NCBI RefSeq assembly: GCF_000145275.1
Contig: NC_014393.1
Coordinates: 806,001 to 870,000, forward strand
DNA from: Clostridium cellulovorans 743B
GTDB taxonomy: Bacteria; Bacillota; Clostridia; Clostridiales; Clostridiaceae
Direction of reading: 5' to 3'
DNA length: 64,000 bases
Shown here piece after piece: positions 52,985-60,178 of this stretch; within the stretch, counting starts at the first letter, position 1; the number at the start of each line of letters is the position of its first letter. Under the pieces are notes generated by a model, which worked only from the letters and a program-made list of their open reading frames with translations, did not search any database and was not told where the DNA came from. Position numbers and translations under genes: made by a program.

Positions 52985-54631
52985 ATGATAAAGATTAACT
53001 TAAACGGAAAAACTATTGATATCGAGGCAGGAAAATCAGTATTAGAAATTGCAAAGGCAAATGGAGTATTAGGCGACTTTGATGTGCTAGCTCTTGTAAA
53101 TGGTAATACTGTAGCATTAGAAACCATTATAGAAAAAGATAGTGAGATATCTTTAATTAATTATACAGATATAAAAGGTCATAGAGCTTATGTTAGAACA
53201 TTGCAGTTCGTGCTTATAAAAGCTATAAATGATATATTCCCAACAGCTAGGGTAACCCTAGAACATAGCTTAGGAAAAGGAATATTTGGTGAGATAAAAA
53301 AAGATACGCCATTAAATGAAGAAGACATATTAAAAATAAAGAAGAGAATGCAAGAGCTTATTGATAAAGATATTGTAGTAAATAAATATAAAGTTCCTAA
53401 AAAACGTGCTATTGAAATTTTTGAGGGATATGGCTATGAAGATAAGATAAAGCTTCTTGAATATATAACTAAGGAAGAACTTACACTTCATGAGATTGAT
53501 GGACAATACGATTATTTCTTTGGAGATCTTGTTTCAACAACAGGGATGCTTAAGACTTTTGATCTAAAGTTATACGATCCTGGATTTATTCTTATAATTC
53601 CAAATGACAAAGATCCAAGTAAGGTAGCAACTTTCGTTGATCATAAAAAGCTATTTAAAATTTTTTATGAAACAGAGCAATGGGGAAATATTTTAGGTGT
53701 TGGTGATATAGCTTCCTTAAATAGTAAGGTTGGTGGTAAGGATACCTTAGATTTGATTCTTATTTCAGAAGCATTGCATGAAAAGAAAATAGCTTATATA
53801 GCAGATAAGATAAAAGAAAAAGAAGGCGTGAAGCTTGTTTTAATTGCAGGACCATCTTCATCAGGTAAAACTACCTTTGCAAAACGTCTTGGAATTCAAT
53901 TAAAGGTTAACGGCTTAGAACCAGTGCCAATATCTTTGGATGATTATTTTGTTAATAGAGAAGACACTCCTTTAGATGAAAATGGTGAATATGATTTTGA
54001 GGCAATAGATGCTATTGATATTGAAGGCTTTAATAAGGACTTGACAGCACTTATGGATGGAAAAACTATAACTCCTCCAAAGTTCAATTTCATAACAGGA
54101 AGCAGATATTATGATGGTACTACTTTAACAGTGCCAGAAAATGGTGTTTTAATTGTGGAAGGTATCCATGGGTTAAATGAAATTTTAACAAAGTCTATTC
54201 CAAAGGAAAATAAATTTAAAATATATATAAGTGCTTTAACTCAGATTAACATAGATGATCATAATAGAATTTTCACTACTGATGTAAGAATGCTTAGAAG
54301 GATAGTAAGAGATTCTCTATCAAGAGGAACAATGGCAAAGGAAACTTTAAAAAGATGGCCATCTATTAAAAGGGGAGAAGAGAAGAATATTTTCGTATTC
54401 CAAGAAGAAGCGGATGCTATGTTTAACTCCACTATTATTTATGAAATGGGAATTTTAAAGAAATATGCATTAAAAGAATTACTTAAGATAGAAAAAGGCG
54501 AACCAGAATACGATGAAGCAAGAAGATTAATTAAGTTCTTAAAGCCTATAAAAGAGGTTGATGTAGAATTAGTTCCTAGAAATTCTATAATGAGAGAGTT
54601 TATAGGTGGAAGTTGTTTCTATCAATATTAA
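52985..54631 (+). CDS. Uridine kinase-like protein with TGS and ThrRS-like N-terminal domains
   Basis: A 548-residue fusion. The first 60 residues form a TGS domain (MIKINLNGKTIDIEAGKSVL). Residues 60-210 resemble the second additional domain of threonyl-tRNA synthetase (EHSLGKGIFGEI). The C-terminal half is a uridine kinase/phosphoribulokinase P-loop domain with GPSSSGKTTFAKRL, SLDDYFVNRE and VEGIHGLNE. Such proteins are common in Firmicutes and annotated as nucleoside kinases; whether the N-terminal part binds tRNA is unknown. The frame opens at 52841, but the ATG at 52985 has GGGAAG upstream and gives the normal TGS start. Confidence 0.9.
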   Translation: MIKINLNGKTIDIEAGKSVLEIAKANGVLGDFDVLALVNGNTVALETIIEKDSEISLINYTDIKGHRAYVRTLQFVLIKAINDIFPTARVTLEHSLGKGIFGEIKKDTPLNEEDILKIKKRMQELIDKDIVVNKYKVPKKRAIEIFEGYGYEDKIKLLEYITKEELTLHEIDGQYDYFFGDLVSTTGMLKTFDLKLYDPGFILIIPNDKDPSKVATFVDHKKLFKIFYETEQWGNILGVGDIASLNSKVGGKDTLDLILISEALHEKKIAYIADKIKEKEGVKLVLIAGPSSSGKTTFAKRLGIQLKVNGLEPVPISLDDYFVNREDTPLDENGEYDFEAIDAIDIEGFNKDLTALMDGKTITPPKFNFITGSRYYDGTTLTVPENGVLIVEGIHGLNEILTKSIPKENKFKIYISALTQINIDDHNRIFTTDVRMLRRIVRDSLSRGTMAKETLKRWPSIKRGEEKNIFVFQEEADAMFNSTIIYEMGILKKYALKELLKIEKGEPEYDEARRLIKFLKPIKEVDVELVPRNSIMREFIGGSCFYQY

Positions 54632-54684
54632 AATAAAAGCTGAGCATACTATAGTTGTAAGAGAGTGTCTGTGAAATTTATGAA

Positions 54685-54769
54685 TATATATATATGTTCC
54701 AATAAAAATAACTTTGGTTCAACTAGAGTATATAACTTTAGTGTAAAGATTAAATTGGACTTATATATA
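54685..54769 (+). repeat. Dispersed palindromic-end element, copy 7
   Basis: An 85-bp form: left ATATATATATGTTCCAATAA, right TTTAGTGTAAAGATTAAA followed by TTGGACTTATATA. The right half matches copies 6 and 8. It lies in the leader of the 52-aa basic protein gene and accounts for a spurious in-frame N-terminal extension of that gene. Confidence 0.68.
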
Positions 54770-54805
54770 CCTTTCAGAAAAATAAAACACTTAAGGAGAG
54801 ATAGT

Positions 54806-54964
54806 ATGCCAAAAGATAGCCAACCAGATAATAAAGTAGCTAGAGAATTGAAAGCTAATTTTCAAACTCCTATAACTGATGAAGAAGGTAAAAATAAAAA
54901 TCGAACAAGGAAAAAGCTTTCTGTTCCGCGAGAAGGGTTTCGTAGTGACCATATAGGCAATTAA
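54806..54964 (+). CDS. Small basic protein, 52 aa
   Basis: The product begins MPKDSQPDNKVARELKANF and ends FRSDHIGN; it is hydrophilic and basic (KNKNRTRKKLSVPREGF) with no membrane segment. AAGGAGAG lies 6 nt before this ATG. A longer reading from 54665 only translates the upstream repeat, so I reject it. The family is unknown to me. A strong terminator follows. Confidence 0.65.
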   Translation: MPKDSQPDNKVARELKANFQTPITDEEGKNKNRTRKKLSVPREGFRSDHIGN

Positions 54965-54982
54965 ATATAATAAAAAAGAAAT

Positions 54983-55036
54983 ATAATGCCAATGTCATTT
55001 AGCTAACAGCTTGACATTGGCATTATGTTCTATTTT
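54983..55036. terminator. Bidirectional terminator
   Basis: ATAATGCCAATGTCA pairs perfectly with TGACATTGGCATTAT, between convergent small genes. Confidence 0.85.
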
Positions 55037-55167
55037 TTCTTTTTGCTTTTTTTGTCTTTAGTCTTTGAAGACTTGTCATCTTTTTTTCCAGACTTCTTTT
55101 TTGAATCTGAACTTTTTTTAGTGTCTGAACTTTTTGTAGGTTTAGAAGCTTTCCAAGCCTTTGGCAT
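55030..55167 (-). CDS. Lys/Ser-rich basic peptide, 45 aa
   Basis: A short minus-strand frame with GAGGTGAAA before ATG. The product MPKAWKASKPTKSS... is about half Lys and Ser, ends in KSKKKK, and is surely disordered. It resembles short nucleic-acid-binding tails. Low complexity makes homology impossible to judge, but the ribosome binding site, the clean frame and the terminator support translation. Confidence 0.5.
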   Translation of the reverse strand: MPKAWKASKPTKSSDTKKSSDSKKKSGKKDDKSSKTKDKKSKKKK

Positions 55168-55379
55168 ACTATTTCACCTCATACCATTTCTCTAATATTA
55201 TTATAGGATTTTTAAAGCCAAAACTAACCGGCACAAATGATAAGTAATAGGAGTTTATGATGACTAAAGAAAATTAGAATCACTCCTAATGAGGAAGAAT
55301 TATCTAACAAAATATAAATATAGCTTCAAATTTTCAACGGTCATTGTGTGAAAGGTAGTTATGAATTAAAAATCCTTTG

Positions 55380-55497
55380 TAGAGTTCCAAGATGTAAAAT
55401 ACTACGAATAATAAAAATATTTATGGGATATGTGGGTCAAAGTGAAATATGATTTTAATATTAACTGAATTTAAAGGAAAAGTATCTTGGAACTCTA
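55380..55497. repeat. About 117-bp element with 14-bp inverted ends
   Basis: TAGAGTTCCAAGAT at the left (from 55380) is exactly inverted as ATCTTGGAACTCTA at the right (to 55497). About 90 bp of AT-rich sequence lies between. The inverted ends are perfect, longer than in the dispersed family, and share only GTTCCAA with it. No gene is inside. Confidence 0.6.
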
Positions 55498-55560
55498 TAA
55501 TAAAATATATGAGGTAATAAGTGAATAAATTACTTTATGAAAATTCTAAGTTGAAAATGA

Positions 55561-55607
55561 AAAAATCTGTGTTAAGGAATGTTATCAAATCTTAACACAG
55601 ATTTTTT
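55561..55607. terminator. Terminator after the 38-aa basic peptide gene
   Basis: AAAAATCTGTGTTAAG pairs with CTTAACACAGATTTTTT around a 14-nt loop; usable in both directions. Confidence 0.85.
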
Positions 55608-55616
55608 GAGCTTATA

Positions 55617-55733
55617 TTATTTATCCTTTTTATTCTTTTTTGCTGGTTTTTCTGATTGAATTTCTTCAGCAACCTCAGCATTAGCTTTTAAGGATGTGCT
55701 TTTAGCTTTTTTCATATTCCTATTTTTAGCCAC
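55617..55733 (-). CDS. Lys/Ala-rich basic peptide, 38 aa
   Basis: A minus-strand frame with GTG start after AAGGGAG. The product reads AKNRNMKKAKSTSLKANAEV onward and ends KPAKKNKKDK. It is charged, disordered and without motif. It lies near two other very short basic protein genes. The ribosome binding site and following terminator support it; homology cannot be assessed. From its start to ddl (55734-56137) I see no other gene, only a weak possible relic of the dispersed element at 56003-56065 (ATATATAAGTTCTAG). Confidence 0.48.
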   Translation of the reverse strand: MAKNRNMKKAKSTSLKANAEVAEEIQSEKPAKKNKKDK

Positions 55734-56137
55734 TTAAAATCAACTCCCTTCAAGTGTTAGTTTATCCAGCAAGGAAGAAATTATTCTATATTGGAATAAA
55801 AATTTCCCGATACTAATTAGATGGTAAGGGGAAGAGCTTTCCCCTAAGTGAAGATTAGTTTTTATATATTTTCTATCAGTCAACCATCATAGGAAAATTA
55901 AAAAATATGAGAGTAGAATTGTTTATTAAAGATTAAAAAATAAAAACTATATTGAAAACTAGTGAATAGTAGTTGTAAACTAACTATATGAAGTAATATA
56001 TAATATATAAGTTCTAGATTAAATTTCTGGACGAGTTTTACTAATATAGAGATTCTTGATATATAGAGTTTCTTTAAGTGAACATATGGAAGTTACTAAC
56101 AATTAAAAAGAAACAATGTGAAGATGGAGGAATTCAA

Positions 56138-57040
56138 ATGAAGGTTGGAATATTAATGGGGGGTATATCTTCTGAAAGGGAAATATCCTTAAAATCTGGT
56201 GAAGCAGTATTTAATGCTATAGATAAGAGTAAGTATGAACCAGTTGCCATTGTTATAGATTCAAAAGAAGATATAATAAACAAGGTTAAAGGAATAGATT
56301 TTGCTTTTTTAGCTCTTCATGGACAATTTGGAGAAGACGGAACGGTTCAATCAGTACTACAAACTTTGAATATACCTTATTCCGGTTGCGGTCCTATGAC
56401 TAGTGCAATCTGTATGGATAAGGATATGACAAAGAAAGTTTTGAAATCTCAAGGAATAAACACAGCTAGATGGACAACTGTTAGAGCAATACAGGATATA
56501 GATTATGCGCTATTAGACAGCATAGGTTATCCTTTCTTTGTTAAGCCTAATAGTGGTGGTTCAAGTGTTGCTACTAATCGTGTAGATAAAAAGGAACAAG
56601 TGGAAGCAGCAGTTGTAGAAGCATTAAAATATGATACAGAGGTTATGATAGAAGAGTACGTGAAAGGTGATGAAATAACGTGCTCTATCATAAATAGAAA
56701 GACATATCCTATAGTTGCTATAAAGCCGACTGGTGAATTTTTTGATTTCACTTCAAAATATCAGGATAATGGTGCAGAAGAAATCGTCGTTCAATTAGAA
56801 GAAAATTTAAGTAAAACTGTTGAAGCTATGGCTATAGCTTGTTGGGATGCTTTAAAATTTTCTGCTTATGTAAGAGTAGATATGATAATAAAAAATAATG
56901 TTCCTTATGTTTTAGAACTTAATACCCTTCCTGGTATGACAAAGAATTCTTTGCTCCCTAAGAGCGTTGCGGGAGCAGGAATTTCCTATACAGATCTTAT
57001 ATCGCTTATAATTGAAGAGTCATTAAAGGTAAAGAGATAG
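56138..57040 (+). CDS. ddl: D-alanine-D-alanine ligase
   Basis: A 300-residue ATP-grasp ligase that makes D-Ala-D-Ala for peptidoglycan. Motifs: MGGISSEREISLKSG, LHGQFGEDGTVQ, YSGCGPMTSAICMDK, FVKPNSGGSS (ATP loop), YVRVDMI and ELNTLPGMTKNSLLPKSV. The omega-loop region FTSKYQDN keeps the Tyr typical of D-Ala specificity rather than D-lactate. GGAGG lies before the ATG at 56138; the open frame from 56078 is an extension without a good site. The small membrane gene 56 nt downstream may be co-transcribed. Confidence 0.95.
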   Translation: MKVGILMGGISSEREISLKSGEAVFNAIDKSKYEPVAIVIDSKEDIINKVKGIDFAFLALHGQFGEDGTVQSVLQTLNIPYSGCGPMTSAICMDKDMTKKVLKSQGINTARWTTVRAIQDIDYALLDSIGYPFFVKPNSGGSSVATNRVDKKEQVEAAVVEALKYDTEVMIEEYVKGDEITCSIINRKTYPIVAIKPTGEFFDFTSKYQDNGAEEIVVQLEENLSKTVEAMAIACWDALKFSAYVRVDMIIKNNVPYVLELNTLPGMTKNSLLPKSVAGAGISYTDLISLIIEESLKVKR

Positions 57041-57096
57041 GAATTTAGGACGAAAATTTACTAGATAGTTTTAGTAGAGGAAGGATAAGGAGTATC

Positions 57097-57261
57097 ATGA
57101 AAAAATCGAAGAAATCATCAAAGACTAAAGCAATAACACTATTTTTGGTACTTATAGTATTAGGCCTTATTTCTTTTTCTTTTTTCAAAATTACTAAAGA
57201 GTTATTAGACAAGGAACTTGGACAAAACTCTTTAATCGAAGTTGTTTATAAAGCTTATTAG
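57097..57261 (+). CDS. Small membrane protein, 54 aa
   Basis: A frame with AAGGATAAGGAG before ATG. The N-terminus KKSKKSSKTK is very basic, followed by one membrane segment (AITLFLVLIVLGLISFSFF, residues 12-30) and an acidic outer tail. Single-pass with the positive end inside. No family recognised. It follows ddl on the same strand and is closed by a strong terminator, so it probably shares the ddl transcript. Confidence 0.62.
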   Translation: MKKSKKSSKTKAITLFLVLIVLGLISFSFFKITKELLDKELGQNSLIEVVYKAY

Positions 57262-57286
57262 ATTAAGTATGAAATAATCAAATGCA

Positions 57287-57325
57287 AAAACTATGTTAAA
57301 CAATTTTAGTTAACATAGTTTTTTT
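57287..57325 (+). terminator. Terminator of the ddl operon
   Basis: AAAACTATGTTAA pairs with TTAACATAGTTTT around a 10-nt loop, then TTT. Confidence 0.88.
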
Positions 57326-57420
57326 ATATTATAAAAATCGTTGCAAATTTTAGTTTGTATCAATAAAGTAAAAGTTCAAGGTTATGCTTTTTATATTAAA
57401 ATAGCTATAAAATAATAGTT

Positions 57421-58203
57421 TTACAGCACCGTAGCTACATCATGAAAATAAAGTTGCTTTACGTGCTCAACAATTTTATCTTGATTATTCGATACTTGTC
57501 CAATAGAGAAACCTATAAACAATGGTGAGGTAACAAATCTAGGAACAGCCTTGCAAATTAGCTTACCCTTCCAATCATAAAAGAAAAGATTAAAACTATC
57601 ACATTTAACATAAAAATTATTCAGTATATAATGAACAATTTTTTGTATGTTATCAGCCATTATATCCAGAAAACTTAAATCATCTATTATAATATTAAAT
57701 TCAGTGAAACTAGCTTTAGGCTTGGACGAAAGATTAAGAACACAGCCGTTAGTTTCATAGATTGTTAAGCCTTCAAAAAACTCATCTTTTAGGTTTTCTT
57801 CGTAGTTTATATTTTTTAGTCCAACAATTTGCATATGTGAATGAGCAATACTTCCACCAGAATATGGGCCATGATTTTTGAAAAGAAGTACTGATTTAAA
57901 TTCATCCCTTTTTTTCATATCTAGCCAATGTGATACTGCAAAGCGTAAAAGTTCTCGCATATGCTCTTCGCTGTAAGTTGATATATTCTCTCTGCAACTA
58001 TCAGTTTCTATAATTAAAGTCTGGAAGGCATCTTCAAAGGTAGTATATTTATTTTTTAGGAATATAAATACTCCTTTTTCATCGAAAATATCTGTTAAGT
58101 TTTCCTTATGACAAAATGGGCATACAGTTGTTTGGTTAATTATAGTGTTTGGTTTTTTTATACTAATATTAGATATAAATTTTAATTGCTTATGAGAATT
58201 CAT
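57421..58203 (-). CDS. HIT-like / GalT-related protein (DUF4931 type)
   Basis: A 260-residue protein related to galactose-1-phosphate uridylyltransferase and HIT hydrolases. It has a zinc-type CPFCHKE near residue 28, NHGPYSGGSIAHSHMQIVG with the HxHxQ active-site pattern near residue 122, and FTEFNIIIDD. Similar proteins in Firmicutes are annotated as DUF4931. A nucleotidyl-transferase or hydrolase acting on a nucleotide sugar is likely; the substrate is unknown. AGGTG precedes the ATG. The GAGAGTGCTAGCACTTT motif lies 40 bp upstream. Confidence 0.77.
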   Translation of the reverse strand: MNSHKQLKFISNISIKKPNTIINQTTVCPFCHKENLTDIFDEKGVFIFLKNKYTTFEDAFQTLIIETDSCRENISTYSEEHMRELLRFAVSHWLDMKKRDEFKSVLLFKNHGPYSGGSIAHSHMQIVGLKNINYEENLKDEFFEGLTIYETNGCVLNLSSKPKASFTEFNIIIDDLSFLDIMADNIQKIVHYILNNFYVKCDSFNLFFYDWKGKLICKAVPRFVTSPLFIGFSIGQVSNNQDKIVEHVKQLYFHDVATVL

Positions 58204-58242
58204 TTTTTCACCTACTTCAATGAAATATCTTAATTTTTAAAT

Positions 58243-58259
58243 GAGAGTGCTAGCACTTT
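58243..58259. promoter_or_regulatory. GAGAGTGCTAGCACTTT motif, copy 2
   Basis: Contains the perfect 12-bp palindrome AGTGCTAGCACT (58246-58257), 43 bp upstream of the HIT-like gene start. It matches the word at 46457 with one difference. Candidate operator; regulator unknown. The rest of the gap to 58534 shows no gene. Confidence 0.42.
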
Positions 58260-58534
58260 TAAAATTAATTATACCATATTTTTTTATATGAATATGGCAG
58301 AAAATATGACGATAATTACTATGAATATAAGATAAAAAAACTCTATTTTTGTTTTTATTGTCATGGTATTATTAATTATTGTATTACACATAGCCTATGT
58401 AGGTATCATTTTGATTAAATGAACAAGAAATTTACATAAGTTAGAGTGTTTAACTATTGGCAATGTTAAGAGTTTAAAGTTATATAGTTCAATGATAAAC
58501 GTGAAAATATTCTAATTAGGAAAGGCAATGACAC

Positions 58535-59308
58535 ATGACATTTGAAGAGTACTATGGGATAGGGGAAAGCTATTATAAGAATAAGGAATATGCTAAGGCA
58601 TTAGAACATTTTAAGAAATGTATTAGTATAGATAATTACTATTTTTGCCTTGAATATATTGGATTGTGCTATCTCCAGTTAAAGCAGTATGAAGTAGCAG
58701 CACGGATTTTTCAAAAAATAAGTGAAGATATTCCAGAACTAGCTTCGTCAAGAATTAACTTAGGAAGGGTCTATTTATATCAAGATCTATTAGAAAAAGC
58801 TTTTGAAAACTTTATTAAAGCAATTGATATGGAGCCTGATAATGAAGATGCTTATTTTTATTTAGGTGTATATTTTGGAAAAATAAATAAATATGAAGAA
58901 GCTAAAAGCTGTTATAAAAAGTCATTAAGTATAAATATGGAGCAGTCAGAGGCACATTTAAACTTAGGCATTTGCTATTATAATTTGAAATTTTTTAATG
59001 ATGCATTACATGAGTTTCATTTAGCTTATAACTATGATAATCAATGCTTAGAAGCCAGAGAGAATATGGGACTTATATATGTTGAAATGAATGATTATGA
59101 AAAAGCATTAGATGAATTTTTGTTTATTAATAGAATGCAACCTGATGATGTAGTAAATATAGTTGATATTGCACATTGCTATTGTCAAATTAATGATTTC
59201 TACAGTGCTGAAACCTGGGTAAAAAGAGCTATGACTATTAACCAAGAAGATGACTTTTTAATTACTATGCTAGATATGATAAAGTCTAGTATCGAAAAAG
59301 AAGATTAA
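58535..59308 (+). CDS. TPR-repeat protein
   Basis: A 257-residue protein made almost wholly of about seven tetratricopeptide repeats. Typical units are YYKNKEYAKALEHFKKCISI, EKAFENFIKAIDMEPDNEDA and YEKALDEFLFINRMQPDD. No signal peptide or other domain. It should be a cytoplasmic protein-protein adaptor; the partner is unknown. AGGAAAGG precedes the ATG. It is alone on its transcript as far as I can see. Confidence 0.87.
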   Translation: MTFEEYYGIGESYYKNKEYAKALEHFKKCISIDNYYFCLEYIGLCYLQLKQYEVAARIFQKISEDIPELASSRINLGRVYLYQDLLEKAFENFIKAIDMEPDNEDAYFYLGVYFGKINKYEEAKSCYKKSLSINMEQSEAHLNLGICYYNLKFFNDALHEFHLAYNYDNQCLEARENMGLIYVEMNDYEKALDEFLFINRMQPDDVVNIVDIAHCYCQINDFYSAETWVKRAMTINQEDDFLITMLDMIKSSIEKED

Positions 59309-59523
59309 TTTCTATGCAAGATTATTAAATATACTGAGATTATAAAAGAGTTTGAGGAATTAACTGAATTTGCAGAAAAATGTAATTAAATTTGAAGAAT
59401 CAAAACTATATAGGAATAGGTATTAAGCTATTTGCTGATAGTTTTTAATAAGAATATATTGCCATAGAGGGTTTATATAGAATAAGTAACAAAGAAAAAA
59501 TTAGAAATAATGGAGGTATTATT

Positions 59524-60039
59524 TTGTTTGTTCTAATTAATTTATTAATGAAGGTTTTAGATAATGGGGTGAAAGAAGAAATAACACCATTATCTGAAGG
59601 TAAAATTGTATTAAAACTTAGTAAGATCTATGGAATTGCAGGTGTTTTATCAATAATTACATCCGTAATATTTGCAATAATAGCTATTTTTAGTGGAAGT
59701 GTTAGCAAAGATGATATACTAAGTGTTTTAGCCATAGTTGCATTATTCCTTTTACTTGGATTGATTTTAGTACTTTATTCAAGAAATACTATGATTGAGG
59801 CTTCAGCTGACAAAGTTGTATACACTGGATTAACTGGTAAAAAGAAAGAAATAAGATGGAGTCAAATTAAACAAGTTTCCTTTAATAATAATTCAAAGGA
59901 AGTAACTTTAAAATCAAATTCCACAAAGATTAAAATACATATTCATTATAGGGGTATTAGAAGCTTGCTTATACTAATTAAAGAGAATGTAGACGAAACG
60001 ATCTATGGACAAACTCTTAGCCAGTTAGGTGTAGATTAG
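59524..60039 (+). CDS. Membrane protein with a PH-like domain
   Basis: A 171-residue protein. Two membrane segments (about residues 34-58 and 66-86) follow a short cytoplasmic N-terminus, and the C-terminal part is a bacterial PH-like beta-domain (SADKVVYTGLTGKKKEIRW, SQIKQVSFNNNSKEVTLKS). I choose the TTG start because TGGAGG lies 7 nt before it; an ATG at 59551 is the alternative. Function unknown. Confidence 0.65.
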   Translation: MFVLINLLMKVLDNGVKEEITPLSEGKIVLKLSKIYGIAGVLSIITSVIFAIIAIFSGSVSKDDILSVLAIVALFLLLGLILVLYSRNTMIEASADKVVYTGLTGKKKEIRWSQIKQVSFNNNSKEVTLKSNSTKIKIHIHYRGIRSLLILIKENVDETIYGQTLSQLGVD

Positions 60040-60121
60040 TTTAAATAAAAAGACAAGTATTAAATGAATTAAGTATATACTAATTGTTTTATATTAATAT
60101 CTTTAAAAAAGGCTTAGTGTA

Positions 60122-60178
60122 AAAGGAGATGATGTTTTAACCCAGATAGAGGTACAAAAACATCGTCTCCTTGTTTTT
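60122..60178. terminator. Bidirectional terminator
   Basis: AAGGAGATGATGTTTT pairs with AAAACATCGTCTCCTT (one mismatch), followed by GTTTTTA. It lies between convergent genes and ends at the GH2 stop codon. Confidence 0.82.

Noticed and set aside
58243..58259. HrcA CIRCE element
   Set aside because: The halves resemble GAGTGCTAA/TTAGCACTC, but CIRCE needs a 9-bp spacer and here they overlap; no heat-shock gene is adjacent.
59330..59390. Possible short coding remnant (EIIKEFEELTEFAEKCN)
   Set aside because: The frame has no start codon or ribosome binding site and is stopped a few codons upstream; too short to assign.
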